Source: Stigmatella ashevillena
Lineage (GTDB): Bacteria > Myxococcota > Myxococcia > Myxococcales > Myxococcaceae
Reading direction: 5' to 3'
Length of the DNA: 64,000 nucleotides
Assembly (NCBI RefSeq): GCF_028368975.1
Contig: NZ_JAQNDM010000002.1
Location: 2,552,007 to 2,616,006, forward strand
Position 1 is the stretch's first letter, and every line of letters starts with the position of its first letter. Position numbers and translations under genes: made by a program. Of this stretch, positions 1 to 7,881 are shown piece by piece. The notes under the pieces were generated by a model that was not told the DNA's origin, searched no databases, and saw only the letters and a program-made list of their open reading frames with translations.

Positions 1-502
1 CCACTGCCACCGTGGTGCGCAGGACGGAGGGATACTGGCTGGGAAGATCCCACTCCGCCGCATACGTGGCCGGCTTGCTCGGCTGGTAGAACGCGTTGGA
101 GGGCTGGTCCGCTTGGGACGGAATGATGTACTGCTCCATGTTGGCCCATGCGGCGTTGAAGGGCGCCCAGTTGCCCGTCACATGGCCATACTCCGCCTCC
201 AGCCACAGCCAGTAGCTGTAGGCTTCCGAGGTCGTCTCGTGACCATGGTCCGGGGCCTCGACCATCAGGGTTTCCACGGAGTGGTAGGGCACCCCCTTGG
301 GGCTGAAGTAGCCGTTCGCCGGGTCCTTGATCTTGTTGTATTGCGCAAGGAAGCGCTGCGTATAGGGAGACTCGGCGGCAAGCGCCATGGCCAGGGTGGG
401 CACGGGCTTGTGAGTGGCCGCAACGGCTTGCGCGGGCACCGCCATGGCCACCGACAGGCAAAGCGCTTGGGTCACTGCTGACTGGATCGAACGCAATAAC
501 AT
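1..502 (-). CDS. GH48 cellulase (exo-acting), N-terminal part, cut by window edge
   Basis: This is the first 167 codons of a secreted glycoside hydrolase family 48 enzyme; the rest lies beyond base 1. Residues 1-26 form a signal peptide ending in AQA, so the protein is exported. Residues 50-110 carry the start of the GH48 fold: a [10 protein letters not shown]-type helix, then DPANGYFSP, then [17 protein letters not shown], the stretch that contains the family's catalytic acid glutamate. GH48 enzymes are processive cellobiohydrolases acting on crystalline cellulose outside the cell. The ATG at 502 is preceded by a purine-rich GGAAGGGGAAG site. It diverges from the beta-glucosidase and LacI genes, which suggests a cellulose-to-glucose pathway. 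Family membership is clear; substrate and accessory domains cannot be seen. Confidence 0.9.
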   Translation of the reverse strand, partial: MLLRSIQSAVTQALCLSVAMAVPAQAVAATHKPVPTLAMALAAESPYTQRFLAQYNKIKDPANGYFSPKGVPYHSVETLMVEAPDHGHETTSEAYSYWLWLEAEYGHVTGNWAPFNAAWANMEQYIIPSQADQPSNAFYQPSKPATYAAEWDLPSQYPSVLRTTVAV

Positions 503-1475
503 CACTTCCCCTTCCGAGGTTCGTTAAAGGCAAGACATCTGAACGGCTGTCCTTGTCGCTGCTTGTTACAATGAAGTCAGAGCGCATCAGCGCGGAGGGA
601 AGCACTCCCGGCCCAACCGCGGAGCACGTGAGCGATTCCGGTGATGAGAAGACCCGAGGAGATGAGCGCGGCGTGTCTGGCGCGTCTCAGGTCCTCTCTA
701 AACTCTTCTGATACTCCTACGAATGCCTGGATGCAAATGAAAACAGCTTTTTCCTGCTGACGCCTGTGTATGGAAACATTTGGCGTTGAGACAGCCGTCC
801 TCCAACGGCAGCAGCGCTTCGCGCTCCGCGGCCGTCAAACGAGTCGGTGCTGGCTTGGTGTTGTGCAGCGTGTTGTGCAGCCACCTTGGGTTCGCTCGCC
901 CACGGCAGGCGCAGCCAAGCCGACACACGGCCTGGGGCGCTCTGTCTCATCGCGCGGGCTTCTGTCCGGCTGCGATTGGCTGCTTCAAGCATTCTCAATA
1001 CAAACACGCCAAGAGCCACCCGCCCGGGCGTCCGTGACACTCCTGCAAGCGATTGGCAGGACCCACTCCTGGGGATGCGTACCGCCCTCCCCCCGGGCCC
1101 ATCGTGCGGCGCTCGGCGCTTGGCGCTCGGCTACAGGGCGCCAGACATGTAGGTGAAGTGAAGCCCCAGAGAGCACCGGATGGGCAACAGGCACACCTCC
1201 CCGTCCACCCCGCGCTCAGTTCCGGCCACCGAAACCTTGAGCGCTCGCATCACCACCCTCTCCTTTGGTATAGGACTTCGAGTCGTAACGTTTCGGCACT
1301 TTCTTCGTCCCATAGATGCCGTCAGCAGTCAATGCCAAATGACAACGTTACGATTTTCGGCAAAACCCTGTGACGCGGCGCGACAGGAATAGCGGCGCCA
1401 GCAACGCATTGCGGCAGACGACAGGCTTTGTCGCAGTGCACCAAAAACCATTGTAAGAAATCACCGGAGATGACG
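503..1475. other. Long non-coding gap between divergent GH48 and GH1 genes
   Basis: About 970 bases separate the two divergent glycosidase genes. Short open frames occur on both strands, for example on the minus strand at 698-928, but none has a convincing start site, a recognisable domain or myxobacterial codon use. The last 200 bases hold the candidate operator pair listed separately. The leftmost 700 bases show nothing I can name. The gap could hold the GH48 promoter, a degraded gene or an unrecognised RNA. Confidence 0.6.
1284..1352. promoter_or_regulatory. Candidate pair of LacI-family operators before the beta-glucosidase gene
   Basis: CGTAACGTT at 1284-1292 and its exact inverse AACGTTACG at 1344-1352 each contain a central AACGTT palindrome. 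The centres are 57 bp apart and lie about 130 to 185 bp upstream of the glucosidase start. LacI-family operators commonly have a central CG flanked by such half-sites, and a LacI-family gene lies two genes away. The assignment to that regulator is inference. Confidence 0.5.
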
Positions 1476-2807
1476 ATGCGTTTCCCAAAAGACTTTCTGT
1501 GGGGAGTCTCGACTTCCAGCTACCAGATCGAAGGGGGAGCCCCAGGCGATGGGCGTGGGCGGAGTATCTGGGACACCTATTGCGCGACGCCGGGCAGGGT
1601 CGCCCAAGGGGATACCGGCGAGGTGGCCTGCGACCACTACCACCGCTATCCCGAGGACCTCGACCTGCTGCGGAACCTGGGAGCCACCGTCTACCGCTTC
1701 TCCATCATGTGGCCCCGGGTGATTCCCGATGGCATCGGGAGGCTCAACCCCCAGGGACTCGATTTTTACGATCGCATCGTCGACGGGCTGCTCGAGCGCG
1801 GCCTCCGCGCCTGGCCATGCCTCTACCACTGGGACCTGCCGCAGGCGTTGCAGGACCGCGGAGGCTGGGCCAATCGCGACATCGCGAGCTGGTTCGCGGA
1901 GTACACGGCCCTCATCGCCAAGCGGCTCGGCGACCGCGTTGACAACTGGGTCACCTTCAATGAGCCGAGCGTGTCGGCCTGGGTCGGATACGAGGAAGGG
2001 CGCCATGCGCCTGGGCTGACGGATCCGCGCGCGGCCATTCGCGCCGCGCACCACCTCAACCTGGCGCATGGGCGAGCCGTCGCGGTGCTGCGCGACCTGA
2101 CGCCCAAGGCGGGCATCGGGACGGTGATTCCGATCCACAAGGCCCGGCCGCTGCCGCAGTTCCAGGAGCGCGACGGCCACCTGGCCGCGCTCTTCGAAGA
2201 CAAGTGGAACGGCGTCTTCCTGGATCCGATCTACCACGGCCGCTATCCCGCCTCGGTCGCGGAGAAGTTCGCCGAGCACGTGCACCCCGGAGACCTCAAA
2301 GAGATCCATCGGCCGATCGACTTTCTCGGCGTCAACCACTACTTCCCGAGCTACATCCAAGCCGAGGAGAACGGGGCCTGGCCGTTCAAGCACGCCAACC
2401 CACCCCTCTACTTCCGGCGGACCGAGATGAACTGGGCCATCGACGGACACGCGTTCTACGAGGCCCTGATGCTCGTCCGGAAGCACTGGGGCAATCCACC
2501 GGTCTACGTGACCGAAAATGGCGGCGCCTTCATCGACGTGGCCGGGCCCCAGGGCCGGGTTGACGACCAAGACCGCATCGCCTATTACCGGGAGTACTTG
2601 ATCGGATTGCAGCGCGCGATTTCAGAGGGAGCGGACGTCCGCGGCTTCATGCCGTGGTCGCTGCTCGACAACTTCGAATGGGCGCTCGGCTACGGGAAGC
2701 GCTTCGGCCTGGTGCATGTCGATTACCGGACACAGAAGCGGACACCGAAGGCGTCCTACGGCTTCATGCGGGAAGTGATTGCCACCAACGCGCTGCCGGG
2801 CGTTTGA
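1476..2807 (+). CDS. GH1 beta-glucosidase
   Basis: This 443-aa cytoplasmic enzyme hydrolyses terminal beta-linked glucose from cellobiose or related glycosides. It has the full GH1 TIM-barrel pattern: FPKDFLWGVSTSSYQIEG at the N-terminus, the acid/base glutamate E163 in TFNEP and the nucleophile E347 in TENGG. No signal peptide is present. The start at 1476 is chosen because GGAG at 1466-1469 lies six bases upstream; an ATG at 1470 is too close, and an earlier in-frame start at 1428 adds residues not typical of the family. Length fits GH1 (about 440-460 aa). It is followed after 64 bp by a LacI-family regulator, probably in one transcript. With the divergent GH48 gene it suggests intracellular processing of cellulose fragments. 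Confidence 0.95.
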   Translation: MRFPKDFLWGVSTSSYQIEGGAPGDGRGRSIWDTYCATPGRVAQGDTGEVACDHYHRYPEDLDLLRNLGATVYRFSIMWPRVIPDGIGRLNPQGLDFYDRIVDGLLERGLRAWPCLYHWDLPQALQDRGGWANRDIASWFAEYTALIAKRLGDRVDNWVTFNEPSVSAWVGYEEGRHAPGLTDPRAAIRAAHHLNLAHGRAVAVLRDLTPKAGIGTVIPIHKARPLPQFQERDGHLAALFEDKWNGVFLDPIYHGRYPASVAEKFAEHVHPGDLKEIHRPIDFLGVNHYFPSYIQAEENGAWPFKHANPPLYFRRTEMNWAIDGHAFYEALMLVRKHWGNPPVYVTENGGAFIDVAGPQGRVDDQDRIAYYREYLIGLQRAISEGADVRGFMPWSLLDNFEWALGYGKRFGLVHVDYRTQKRTPKASYGFMREVIATNALPGV

Positions 2808-2871
2808 ATCCGGTTCGAACCACGTGAGCACCAAAAGACGCCAGCGTCCGGGGAACGGCAAGGAGCGTGGA

Positions 2872-3939
2872 ATGGCTGGGGCTCGTGCGAACCTCAGGAC
2901 GCTGGCGGAACATCTCGGGCTGTCGATCAGCACCGTTTCCCGGGCGCTGAAGAATGGGCCCGAGGTCAGGCCGGAGACCATCGAGCGGGTGAAACAAGCC
3001 GCGGCCCTGTTCGGCTACGTGCCGAACATCGGCGGCATCCACCTGCGAACTGGCCGGACGCTCAAGGTCTGTTCGATCCTCTATGCGCCCGAAGTGGGCG
3101 ACTATGGAGAGCCGGGTTTCCTCGCCCAGGTCGAGGGCATGTCGAACGGCCTCGAGCCCGCGGGCTACAACCTGATCGTCCTGGCGCAGACAGGCCTTCA
3201 GCCGCCCCTGGAATCGGTCCGCAAGGTCTATGATCAGCGGCTCGCCGACGCCATCGTCTTCTCCCGCACCACGCCCATGGACGAACGGGCGCGGTTTTGC
3301 CTGGAGAAGGAGTTCCCGTTCGTGAGCTTCGGGCGGACCGAGTTGCAGACGCCGCACGCCTTCGTCGACCATGACGACGAGAGCGCGGTCTTCGATGCAG
3401 TGGTCCAGTTGGCCCGGAGTGGGCACCGGAGGATCGTCCTGCTCAACCCGCCCGGTGGGCTCACGTATGTCGGTCTGCGGCTGCGGGGCTACCAACGGGC
3501 GTTGGCCGAAGTGGGACTGCCCTGGACCGAGTCCATGGTGTACCAGGGCGATCTCTCGGTGCGGGCCACCCGGGAGGCCGTCAAGCAACTGCTGCAGCGC
3601 GAGCCATCGACGACAGCGTTCGTCTGTGGCAACCAGATGTCCATCGTGGGCACGCTGGAGGCGCTGATCGAACGGGGAATGGACACTCAGAAGGACGGGC
3701 TGAGTGTCGTCGGTTTCGGCGGCATGCCGTTCCTCACGCTCTCCGAGCAGCGCGTCACCTATTACTACCAGCCGCAAGCGCGCGTCGGCACCGTGCTGGC
3801 CAGCCACCTGACCGCCCTGCTGAATGGCACTCCTCCGGAGACATTGCAGACGGTCCTGCCCTACATGCGGATCGACGACCTGCGGGTGTTCCGCACGCAC
3901 CACGGGTTTGATCCGGCCAAGCTGCCGCAGCCCTCTTGA
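2872..3939 (+). CDS. LacI-family transcriptional regulator
   Basis: This 355-aa sugar-responsive repressor has an N-terminal helix-turn-helix (residues about 5-26, with LAEHLGLSISTVSRAL) and a hinge. A periplasmic-binding-protein-like sensor domain follows and fills the rest of the chain, including GHRRIVLLNPPGG and a typical VVGFGG strand. The start at 2872 is supported by AAGGAG at 2860-2865; a GTG at 2824 is possible but leaves a disordered leader. It sits directly downstream of the GH1 glucosidase and probably controls it, and perhaps the divergent GH48 gene, through the AACGTT sites at 1284-1352. The inducer is likely a cellodextrin or glucoside, but that is inference from context only. 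Confidence 0.93.
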   Translation: MAGARANLRTLAEHLGLSISTVSRALKNGPEVRPETIERVKQAAALFGYVPNIGGIHLRTGRTLKVCSILYAPEVGDYGEPGFLAQVEGMSNGLEPAGYNLIVLAQTGLQPPLESVRKVYDQRLADAIVFSRTTPMDERARFCLEKEFPFVSFGRTELQTPHAFVDHDDESAVFDAVVQLARSGHRRIVLLNPPGGLTYVGLRLRGYQRALAEVGLPWTESMVYQGDLSVRATREAVKQLLQREPSTTAFVCGNQMSIVGTLEALIERGMDTQKDGLSVVGFGGMPFLTLSEQRVTYYYQPQARVGTVLASHLTALLNGTPPETLQTVLPYMRIDDLRVFRTHHGFDPAKLPQPS

Positions 3940-3964
3940 AGCACGAGGCGCCCACCCGCTGGAA

Positions 3965-3989
3965 AGGAGGCGGATGGAGACCGCCTCCT
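3965..3989. terminator. Bidirectional hairpin between convergent genes
   Basis: AGGAGGCGG (3965-3973) pairs perfectly with CCGCCTCCT (3981-3989) around a seven-base loop. It sits between the convergent ends of the LacI gene and the DUF1993 gene. There is no strong T run, so termination efficiency is uncertain. Confidence 0.55.
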
Positions 3990-4018
3990 CGAAGCGCTGA
4001 AAACGCCCGGCTCACCGG

Positions 4019-4525
4019 TCAGATGTTGCCGAGGAAGTCCTGCTTGCCAATGTCCACCCCGTTGTGACGCAGGATGGCGTAGGCCGTGGTGAGGTGGAAA
4101 TAGAAGTTGGGCAGCACGAACGAGAGCAGGTAGGGCTGTCCCAGGAAGCGGGCCTCGCGGCTCCCCATCTTGAGAACGATGTTGCGCTCTTCGCTGCCGT
4201 CGATCTGCGCCGCGCTCACGCTTTGCAAGAACGTGACTGTCTTTGCAATGCGCGCCTTCAGTTCGGGGAAGGACGCCTCGGTGTCCGCAAAACTGGGGGT
4301 CTCGATGCCCGCCAGACGGGCCGCACACCCCTTGGCGGTATCGGTGGCGGTCTGAATTTGGAACGACAGGGGCAGCATGTCGGGCGCCAGCCGGGCCTGG
4401 ACCAACACCGACGGGTTGATCTTCTTCGCCTCGGCATAGGCAGCGGCCTTGTCGAGGATCACCGACAGCTGACCCAGCATGCGGATGAACACGGGAACGG
4501 ACGCCTGGTACATGGACAGGGACAT
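4019..4525 (-). CDS. DUF1993 family protein
   Basis: This 168-aa soluble protein belongs to the DUF1993 family. The family opening MSLSMYQASVPVFIRML is intact, and the length matches full-length members. The sequence is predicted to be mostly helical, with a conserved-looking REARFLGQPYLLSFVLPNFYFHL segment near the C-terminus. No signal peptide or membrane helix is present. The biochemical role of DUF1993 is not established; a distant relation to DinB-like four-helix bundles has been suggested for similar folds, but I cannot verify that here. It stands alone, convergent with the LacI gene, and gives no pathway clue. Confidence 0.85.
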   Translation of the reverse strand: MSLSMYQASVPVFIRMLGQLSVILDKAAAYAEAKKINPSVLVQARLAPDMLPLSFQIQTATDTAKGCAARLAGIETPSFADTEASFPELKARIAKTVTFLQSVSAAQIDGSEERNIVLKMGSREARFLGQPYLLSFVLPNFYFHLTTAYAILRHNGVDIGKQDFLGNI

Positions 4526-4645
4526 GGTGTTCTTTCGTGAGAGGAAGGAGAAAAGGCGCTCACACTGGCCCGCGTGGAGCCCATGAGCCGCCGGTGCGCA
4601 GGTATATGCCCTTCCTCCGGCCCAGGGGAAGCCGCGCCCCTCGCG

Positions 4646-5179
4646 TCAGGGAAGCCGACAGACTCGGAGCGTGCTCCCTGCCACCACCTGGCACGCGCCC
4701 GTCCCACCTCCGGGACACTCCGAATCCGCCTTACAGGGCTGATGGCACTTCTTCTCGCCCCCCGTGCTCACACAGAAACCGCAGCTCGCACACTCCATCG
4801 AGGATTCGCAGTAGAAGCCCAGCGTCTCAGGCGGACCGCGGGTGCACGCCTCCACGCACACCTCCTCCGGGCCACACTGGTAACCGAGGGGGCACCCAAA
4901 GATGCAATTCTGCGCGCAGTAGCCCTTCTCACACGCAGCCAGGGAGGGGCATGACGTGAAGACCGTACACACCTCGGTGAGCCTGAGCCCGGGTTCACAC
5001 CGCGGGTTGGAGCGGGTGTCGCAGCGCTGGTCTTCCGGACACTGCGCGTCTTGCTCACACGCGAGGGGGCACGGTTCTCCGCAGTCCTCGGGAGGAGGAC
5101 GGACATCGATATCGAGAGGGCACCCGGGCCCCCCCAGAAGAACGGCCGACACGAGGAGCAAGAAGGCGCTGGGGCGCAT
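4646..5179 (-). CDS. Cysteine-rich putative lipoprotein
   Basis: The 177-aa product has a hydrophobic N-terminal signal (residues 4-19) ending in GGPGC, a plausible though imperfect lipobox at Cys20. The mature part is packed with cysteines: 24 after the lipobox cysteine, spaced irregularly in pairs and triplets. This is the style of many myxobacterial secreted proteins that fold into small disulfide-bonded knots. No catalytic motif is visible. It is probably exported and either anchored in the envelope or surface-exposed. The neighbouring genes on the same strand (DUF1993, cupin) do not suggest a shared pathway. Function is unknown; a structural or recognition role is conceivable but unproven. 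Confidence 0.75.
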   Translation of the reverse strand: MRPSAFLLLVSAVLLGGPGCPLDIDVRPPPEDCGEPCPLACEQDAQCPEDQRCDTRSNPRCEPGLRLTEVCTVFTSCPSLAACEKGYCAQNCIFGCPLGYQCGPEEVCVEACTRGPPETLGFYCESSMECASCGFCVSTGGEKKCHQPCKADSECPGGGTGACQVVAGSTLRVCRLP

Positions 5180-5238
5180 GGAGCGCCCGAGCGTATCGCA
5201 TCCCGCAGCGTCTTCTCCCTGAACAGGGCCGCCACGGC

Positions 5239-5601
5239 TCAGGCCCGCGCGGGCTTCTGGGACTCCTCGTCGCGGCCATGAACGGTGGCGGGCGGACTGG
5301 TGGCCTCCACCGCGGAGAACGTCTCGAGGATCTTGTAGGTGTGGCTCGCGCCGCGAGGCACCAGCCAGGAGTCTCCGGCGTTGAGCAGAAGCACTTGCCC
5401 CTCGAGGTGCAGTTCGGCCCGGCCCTTCAGCACGTAGCCCACCGTCTCGTAGTCCCGGGTCACCGCAGGGGCAGGCTCACCCGGCTTCTCGTCCTCCCAC
5501 AACCGCATGGACACGCGGATGCCCGAGACGAGGTACTTCTGCCCCATCTCCCCTCGGGGAGAGTGGCGCGCTTCGACCTTCTTCACGCTGGTGTCGCCCA
5601 T
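5239..5601 (-). CDS. Cupin-domain protein
   Basis: This 120-aa single-domain cupin is a small beta-barrel. Residues about 45-100 carry both cupin motifs in divergent form: YETVGYVLKGRAELHLEG, then LNAGDSWLVPRGASHTYKI. One histidine of the usual metal-binding set (SHTY) is clear, but the first motif lacks the usual HxH, so metal binding is doubtful. The ATG at 5601 follows an AAGGAGATGAAG purine stretch. There is no signal peptide, so it is cytoplasmic. Such small cupins act as isomerases, dioxygenases or sensor domains; the sequence does not decide which. It is transcribed toward the Cys-rich lipoprotein gene with a 59-bp gap. Confidence 0.85.
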   Translation of the reverse strand: MGDTSVKKVEARHSPRGEMGQKYLVSGIRVSMRLWEDEKPGEPAPAVTRDYETVGYVLKGRAELHLEGQVLLLNAGDSWLVPRGASHTYKILETFSAVEATSPPATVHGRDEESQKPARA

Positions 5602-5699
5602 GCTTCATCTCCTTCCCATCCGCGGTGTCACCCGCTGAATAACCCTGAGAGGAAGGTAAGGAAGGCATGGGCACAACAACGCCCCTGCATGCCCGTCTG

Positions 5700-5719
5700 C
5701 CCCCTCTCCGAGGAGGGGG
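5700..5719 (-). terminator. Hairpin after the small basic protein gene
   Basis: CCCCCTC (5700-5706) and GAGGGGG (5713-5719) form a seven-pair GC-rich stem about 15 bases past the stop codon of the 62-aa gene. No T tract follows. Confidence 0.45.
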
Positions 5720-5734
5720 AGCAGGGGCGAGGCG

Positions 5735-5923
5735 TCAGAACCCTTCGGGCAGAGGCTGAGGGCCCGGGATGATGCCCGCGATGTCGGGGTCAACCCCTTC
5801 TTCGCCCGGCTGGCGGTCTGCCTTTTCCTTCTTGCGCTGCTCCCGCCGCGAATCCTTCTCCTTGTTCTTCTCTTTGCGCGCCAATTCCTTCTGGCGCTTG
5901 GACATTCCTGGGTGTTGCGGCAC
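5735..5923 (-). CDS. Small highly charged protein (62 aa), unknown function
   Basis: This short gene encodes a very basic, Lys/Arg/Glu-rich peptide. After a short MPQHPG leader comes MSKRQKELARKEKNKEKD and an ERxQRKxEK-type helix, then an acidic tail ending in DPDIAGIIPGPQPLPEGF. The GTG start at 5923 is preferred because AAGGAGG at 5929-5935 sits five bases upstream; the ATG at 5905 has no spaced ribosome site. The helix would be fully charged and probably elongated, perhaps nucleic-acid or ribosome associated, but I do not recognise a named family. It precedes the region of the cold-shock gene on the same strand, separated by a terminator-like hairpin. Confidence 0.65.
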   Translation of the reverse strand: MPQHPGMSKRQKELARKEKNKEKDSRREQRKKEKADRQPGEEGVDPDIAGIIPGPQPLPEGF

Positions 5924-5960
5924 GGTGCCCTCCTTGGCCGTCGCTGCGTATTTTTGGGGG

Positions 5961-6001
5961 AAAACCAAAGGCCCAGCCCCTCATAATGGGCCAGGCCTTG
6001 G
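5961..6001 (-). terminator. Intrinsic terminator of the cold-shock gene
   Basis: Reading the minus strand after the cold-shock stop codon, CCAAGGCC... pairs with ...GGCCTTTGG (arms near 5994-6001 and 5965-5973) and is followed by a GGTTTT run. This has the stem and U tract expected of a Rho-independent terminator. Confidence 0.6.
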
Positions 6002-6024
6002 TCTGGCGAGATGAATGACGCGGG

Positions 6025-6228
6025 TCAGCCGGCTGCGCGCACGTTCTGAGCCTGGAGCCCCTTGGGGCCCCGCGTCACTTCAAACTCCACCTTCTGTCCC
6101 TCGGCCAGCGTCCGGAACCCGTCCATATTGATCGCGGAGTGATGGCAGAACACATCCTCCCCGTTCTCCTGGGCGATGAACCCGAACCCCTTGGCATCAT
6201 TGAACCACTTCACAGTCCCTATAGCCAT
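6025..6228 (-). CDS. CspA-family cold-shock protein
   Basis: This 67-aa single cold-shock domain is the standard size for the family. It opens with [17 protein letters not shown], which contains RNP1 (KGFGFI); RNP2 is DVFCHHSAI. These motifs bind single-stranded RNA and DNA. The protein acts as a cytoplasmic RNA chaperone during cold or stationary growth. The start at 6228 is chosen because it gives the family N-terminus and follows a GAAAGAAGAAGAG purine stretch; an upstream in-frame ATG at 6246 adds six non-family residues. It diverges from the Spy-like gene. The 268-bp divergent gap leaves room for a long cold-responsive leader, though none is demonstrated. Confidence 0.95.
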   Translation of the reverse strand: MAIGTVKWFNDAKGFGFIAQENGEDVFCHHSAINMDGFRTLAEGQKVEFEVTRGPKGLQAQNVRAAG

Positions 6229-6496
6229 TGCTCTTCTTCTTTCCACAATGTCGCGGCCCTACATCCACCAGCCGCCCGTCGCCAGAGCGGACATCGCTCT
6301 GGCACTCCCCCCTACCACAGGCGGGGCGCCACAGGTGTAACGCCCGCTGCACCCTGTGTCATTCCCCACAGCTCGCCGGGGCTTCACACTTCTTCACCAA
6401 GCCCGGGCACGCCGTTCACACCCTCCCTTTACGTTCTGCTCCACACACACCGGCCTCAAGGCGCCCAGGCGCCCGGCCTTTCTCTGGAGCACGACC

Positions 6497-6976
6497 ATGT
6501 GGGGATTCATTTTTGGTACCGCTTGCCTGACAGGCCTCATCCACACCCTGCGAGGTGGCGGACACTTCGCACGCCACCCGGGGCGTTGGGGCTGGCGCGG
6601 AAGGATGCGTTGGCTCTTCCAGCGGTTGGACACCTCGCCCGGCCAAGAAAAGGTCTTCGTCCAAACCGTCGATGAGGTGTCCGAGGCCTTCGGCAAGCTG
6701 CAAGGCGAGCTGAGCGCTACCCGAGCCGCCGTGGCCCGCGCCCTGCGCGGCGAGCAGTTCGATGCGGCCTCGCTGCGGGAGCTGAACGAGCGCCAGGATG
6801 CCCTCATCGCGGACATGCGCGAGGTGCTCCGCACTTCGGTGGCCCGCATCCACGAAGCGCTGGATCCCCGCCAGCGCCGGGAGTTGGCGGACCTCATCGA
6901 GCACGGAGGGGGCATGGCGTCCCACCCCTACCGGGGCCGCCACGGATGGCGGGGTGGACACCCCCGCTGCGCTTGA
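6497..6976 (+). CDS. Spy/CpxP-like periplasmic stress protein
   Basis: The 159-aa product starts with a short hydrophobic segment (MWGFIFGTACLTGLIH) and a Gly/His/Arg-rich stretch. A long helical domain follows: TVDEVSEAFGKLQGELSATRAAVARAL through to the conserved-type LDPRQRRELADLIEHG near the C-terminus. This layout matches the Spy/CpxP and 'periplasmic heavy-metal sensor' group, helical cradles that bind unfolded proteins or metals at the envelope. GGAG lies seven bases before the ATG at 6497. The gene heads a run with a 58-aa membrane peptide and an OmpR-type two-component pair. In enterobacteria CpxP sits beside cpxRA, so the arrangement suggests an analogous feedback module; that is inference. 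Confidence 0.75.
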   Translation: MWGFIFGTACLTGLIHTLRGGGHFARHPGRWGWRGRMRWLFQRLDTSPGQEKVFVQTVDEVSEAFGKLQGELSATRAAVARALRGEQFDAASLRELNERQDALIADMREVLRTSVARIHEALDPRQRRELADLIEHGGGMASHPYRGRHGWRGGHPRCA

Positions 6977-7009
6977 ACTCCCACCACCGCACGAGCCGAG
7001 GACCCACCC

Positions 7010-7186
7010 ATGCGCCGCCGCACCCTCATCGTCCTGTTCGCCTTGGGCACCGCCGGAGGCTACGCCTCTGGCATCGCCAGCCTGTACCACCGCCCCCCTT
7101 GTCACTCCCATTGGGGCGCGGCCCCTTCCCCTCCCCAGGCACCTCCCGCGGGCCCCGAGGGCGCTCCCCCCGCTCAACCGCGTTAG
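7010..7186 (+). CDS. 58-aa small membrane or exported peptide
   Basis: An ATG at 7010, preceded by GAGG nine bases upstream, opens a 58-codon frame between the Spy-like gene and the response regulator. The product has a basic MRRR start, a hydrophobic stretch (LIVLFALGTAGGYASGIASLY, about residues 5-25), a small His/Cys patch (PPCHSHW) and a Pro/Ala-rich tail. It could be a single-pass inner-membrane peptide or the remnant of an exported one. The stop at 7184-7186 lies 14 bases before the regulator's ATG, so co-transcription and translational coupling are likely. A role as accessory sensor or metal-binding peptide for the adjacent kinase is only a guess. Confidence 0.6.
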   Translation: MRRRTLIVLFALGTAGGYASGIASLYHRPPCHSHWGAAPSPPQAPPAGPEGAPPAQPR

Positions 7187-7200
7187 AGTCCTGCTCCGCC

Positions 7201-7881
7201 ATGCCCACCCGCGTCCTCCTCATCGACGACGACACCCGGATGTACGAGTTGCTCTCGCAATACCTGGGGCAGAACGGCATCTCGGTGGCCCACGCACCCG
7301 ATGGGGGGCGGGGCCTGGCCGCGCTGGAAGGCACCCCTTATGACGCGGTGCTGCTGGACGTGATGATGCCGGGCATGGATGGACTGGAGGTGTGCAAGCG
7401 CATCCGGGCCAAGACCCAGGTTCCCATCCTCATGCTCACAGCCCGCGGCGATGAGACGGACCGCGTGGTGGGCCTGGAGCTGGGCGCGGACGACTACTTG
7501 GCCAAGCCCTTCAGCCCCCGGGAGTTGCTGGCCCGCCTGAGGGCCGTGCTCCGGCGCGCCCAGCCCACGGCGGTGTCGGACCGGATGGAATCCCAAGGCG
7601 TCTCCATCGACGTAGCGGGGCGGGAGGTGAAGGTGAACGGGAAGACCGTGGACCTCACCGGCCTCGAGTTCGAGTTGCTCGTGGCGCTCGTGCGGCGCGC
7701 GGGCCGCGTCATCCCCCGCGATGCCCTCCTGGGAGAGGCCGGCCGCAGCGACACGGTGGTCGGTGAGCGCACCGTGGATGTCCACATCTCCCACCTGCGG
7801 CAGAAGCTTGGAGACGACGGAGGGCGGCTCATCAAGACCGTGCGTGGAGTGGGCTACGTCTTCGCCAAAGAGGGCGGGTGA
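7201..7881 (+). CDS. OmpR/PhoB-family response regulator (CpxR-like position)
   Basis: This 226-aa DNA-binding response regulator has a receiver domain (residues 1-115) with the acidic pair D9-D10, the phosphoacceptor D53 in LLDVMMPGMDG, and the LTAR and K (DDYLAKPF) landmarks. The C-terminal winged helix (about 130-226) carries LTGLEFELLVALVRRAGRVI and TVDVHISHLRQKLGDD with the usual VRGVGYVF ending. It is a phosphorylation-dependent transcription factor. Its TGA overlaps the ATG of the downstream kinase by one base, so the pair is translationally coupled. Together with the upstream Spy-like gene this resembles a Cpx-type envelope-stress circuit. I see no specific operator. Confidence 0.95.
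   Translation: MPTRVLLIDDDTRMYELLSQYLGQNGISVAHAPDGGRGLAALEGTPYDAVLLDVMMPGMDGLEVCKRIRAKTQVPILMLTARGDETDRVVGLELGADDYLAKPFSPRELLARLRAVLRRAQPTAVSDRMESQGVSIDVAGREVKVNGKTVDLTGLEFELLVALVRRAGRVIPRDALLGEAGRSDTVVGERTVDVHISHLRQKLGDDGGRLIKTVRGVGYVFAKEGG

Noticed and set aside
698-928. A 76-codon minus-strand frame in the GH48-GH1 gap
   Set aside because: It has no ribosome site, no domain and poor codon use. It might be a relic, but nothing supports a gene.
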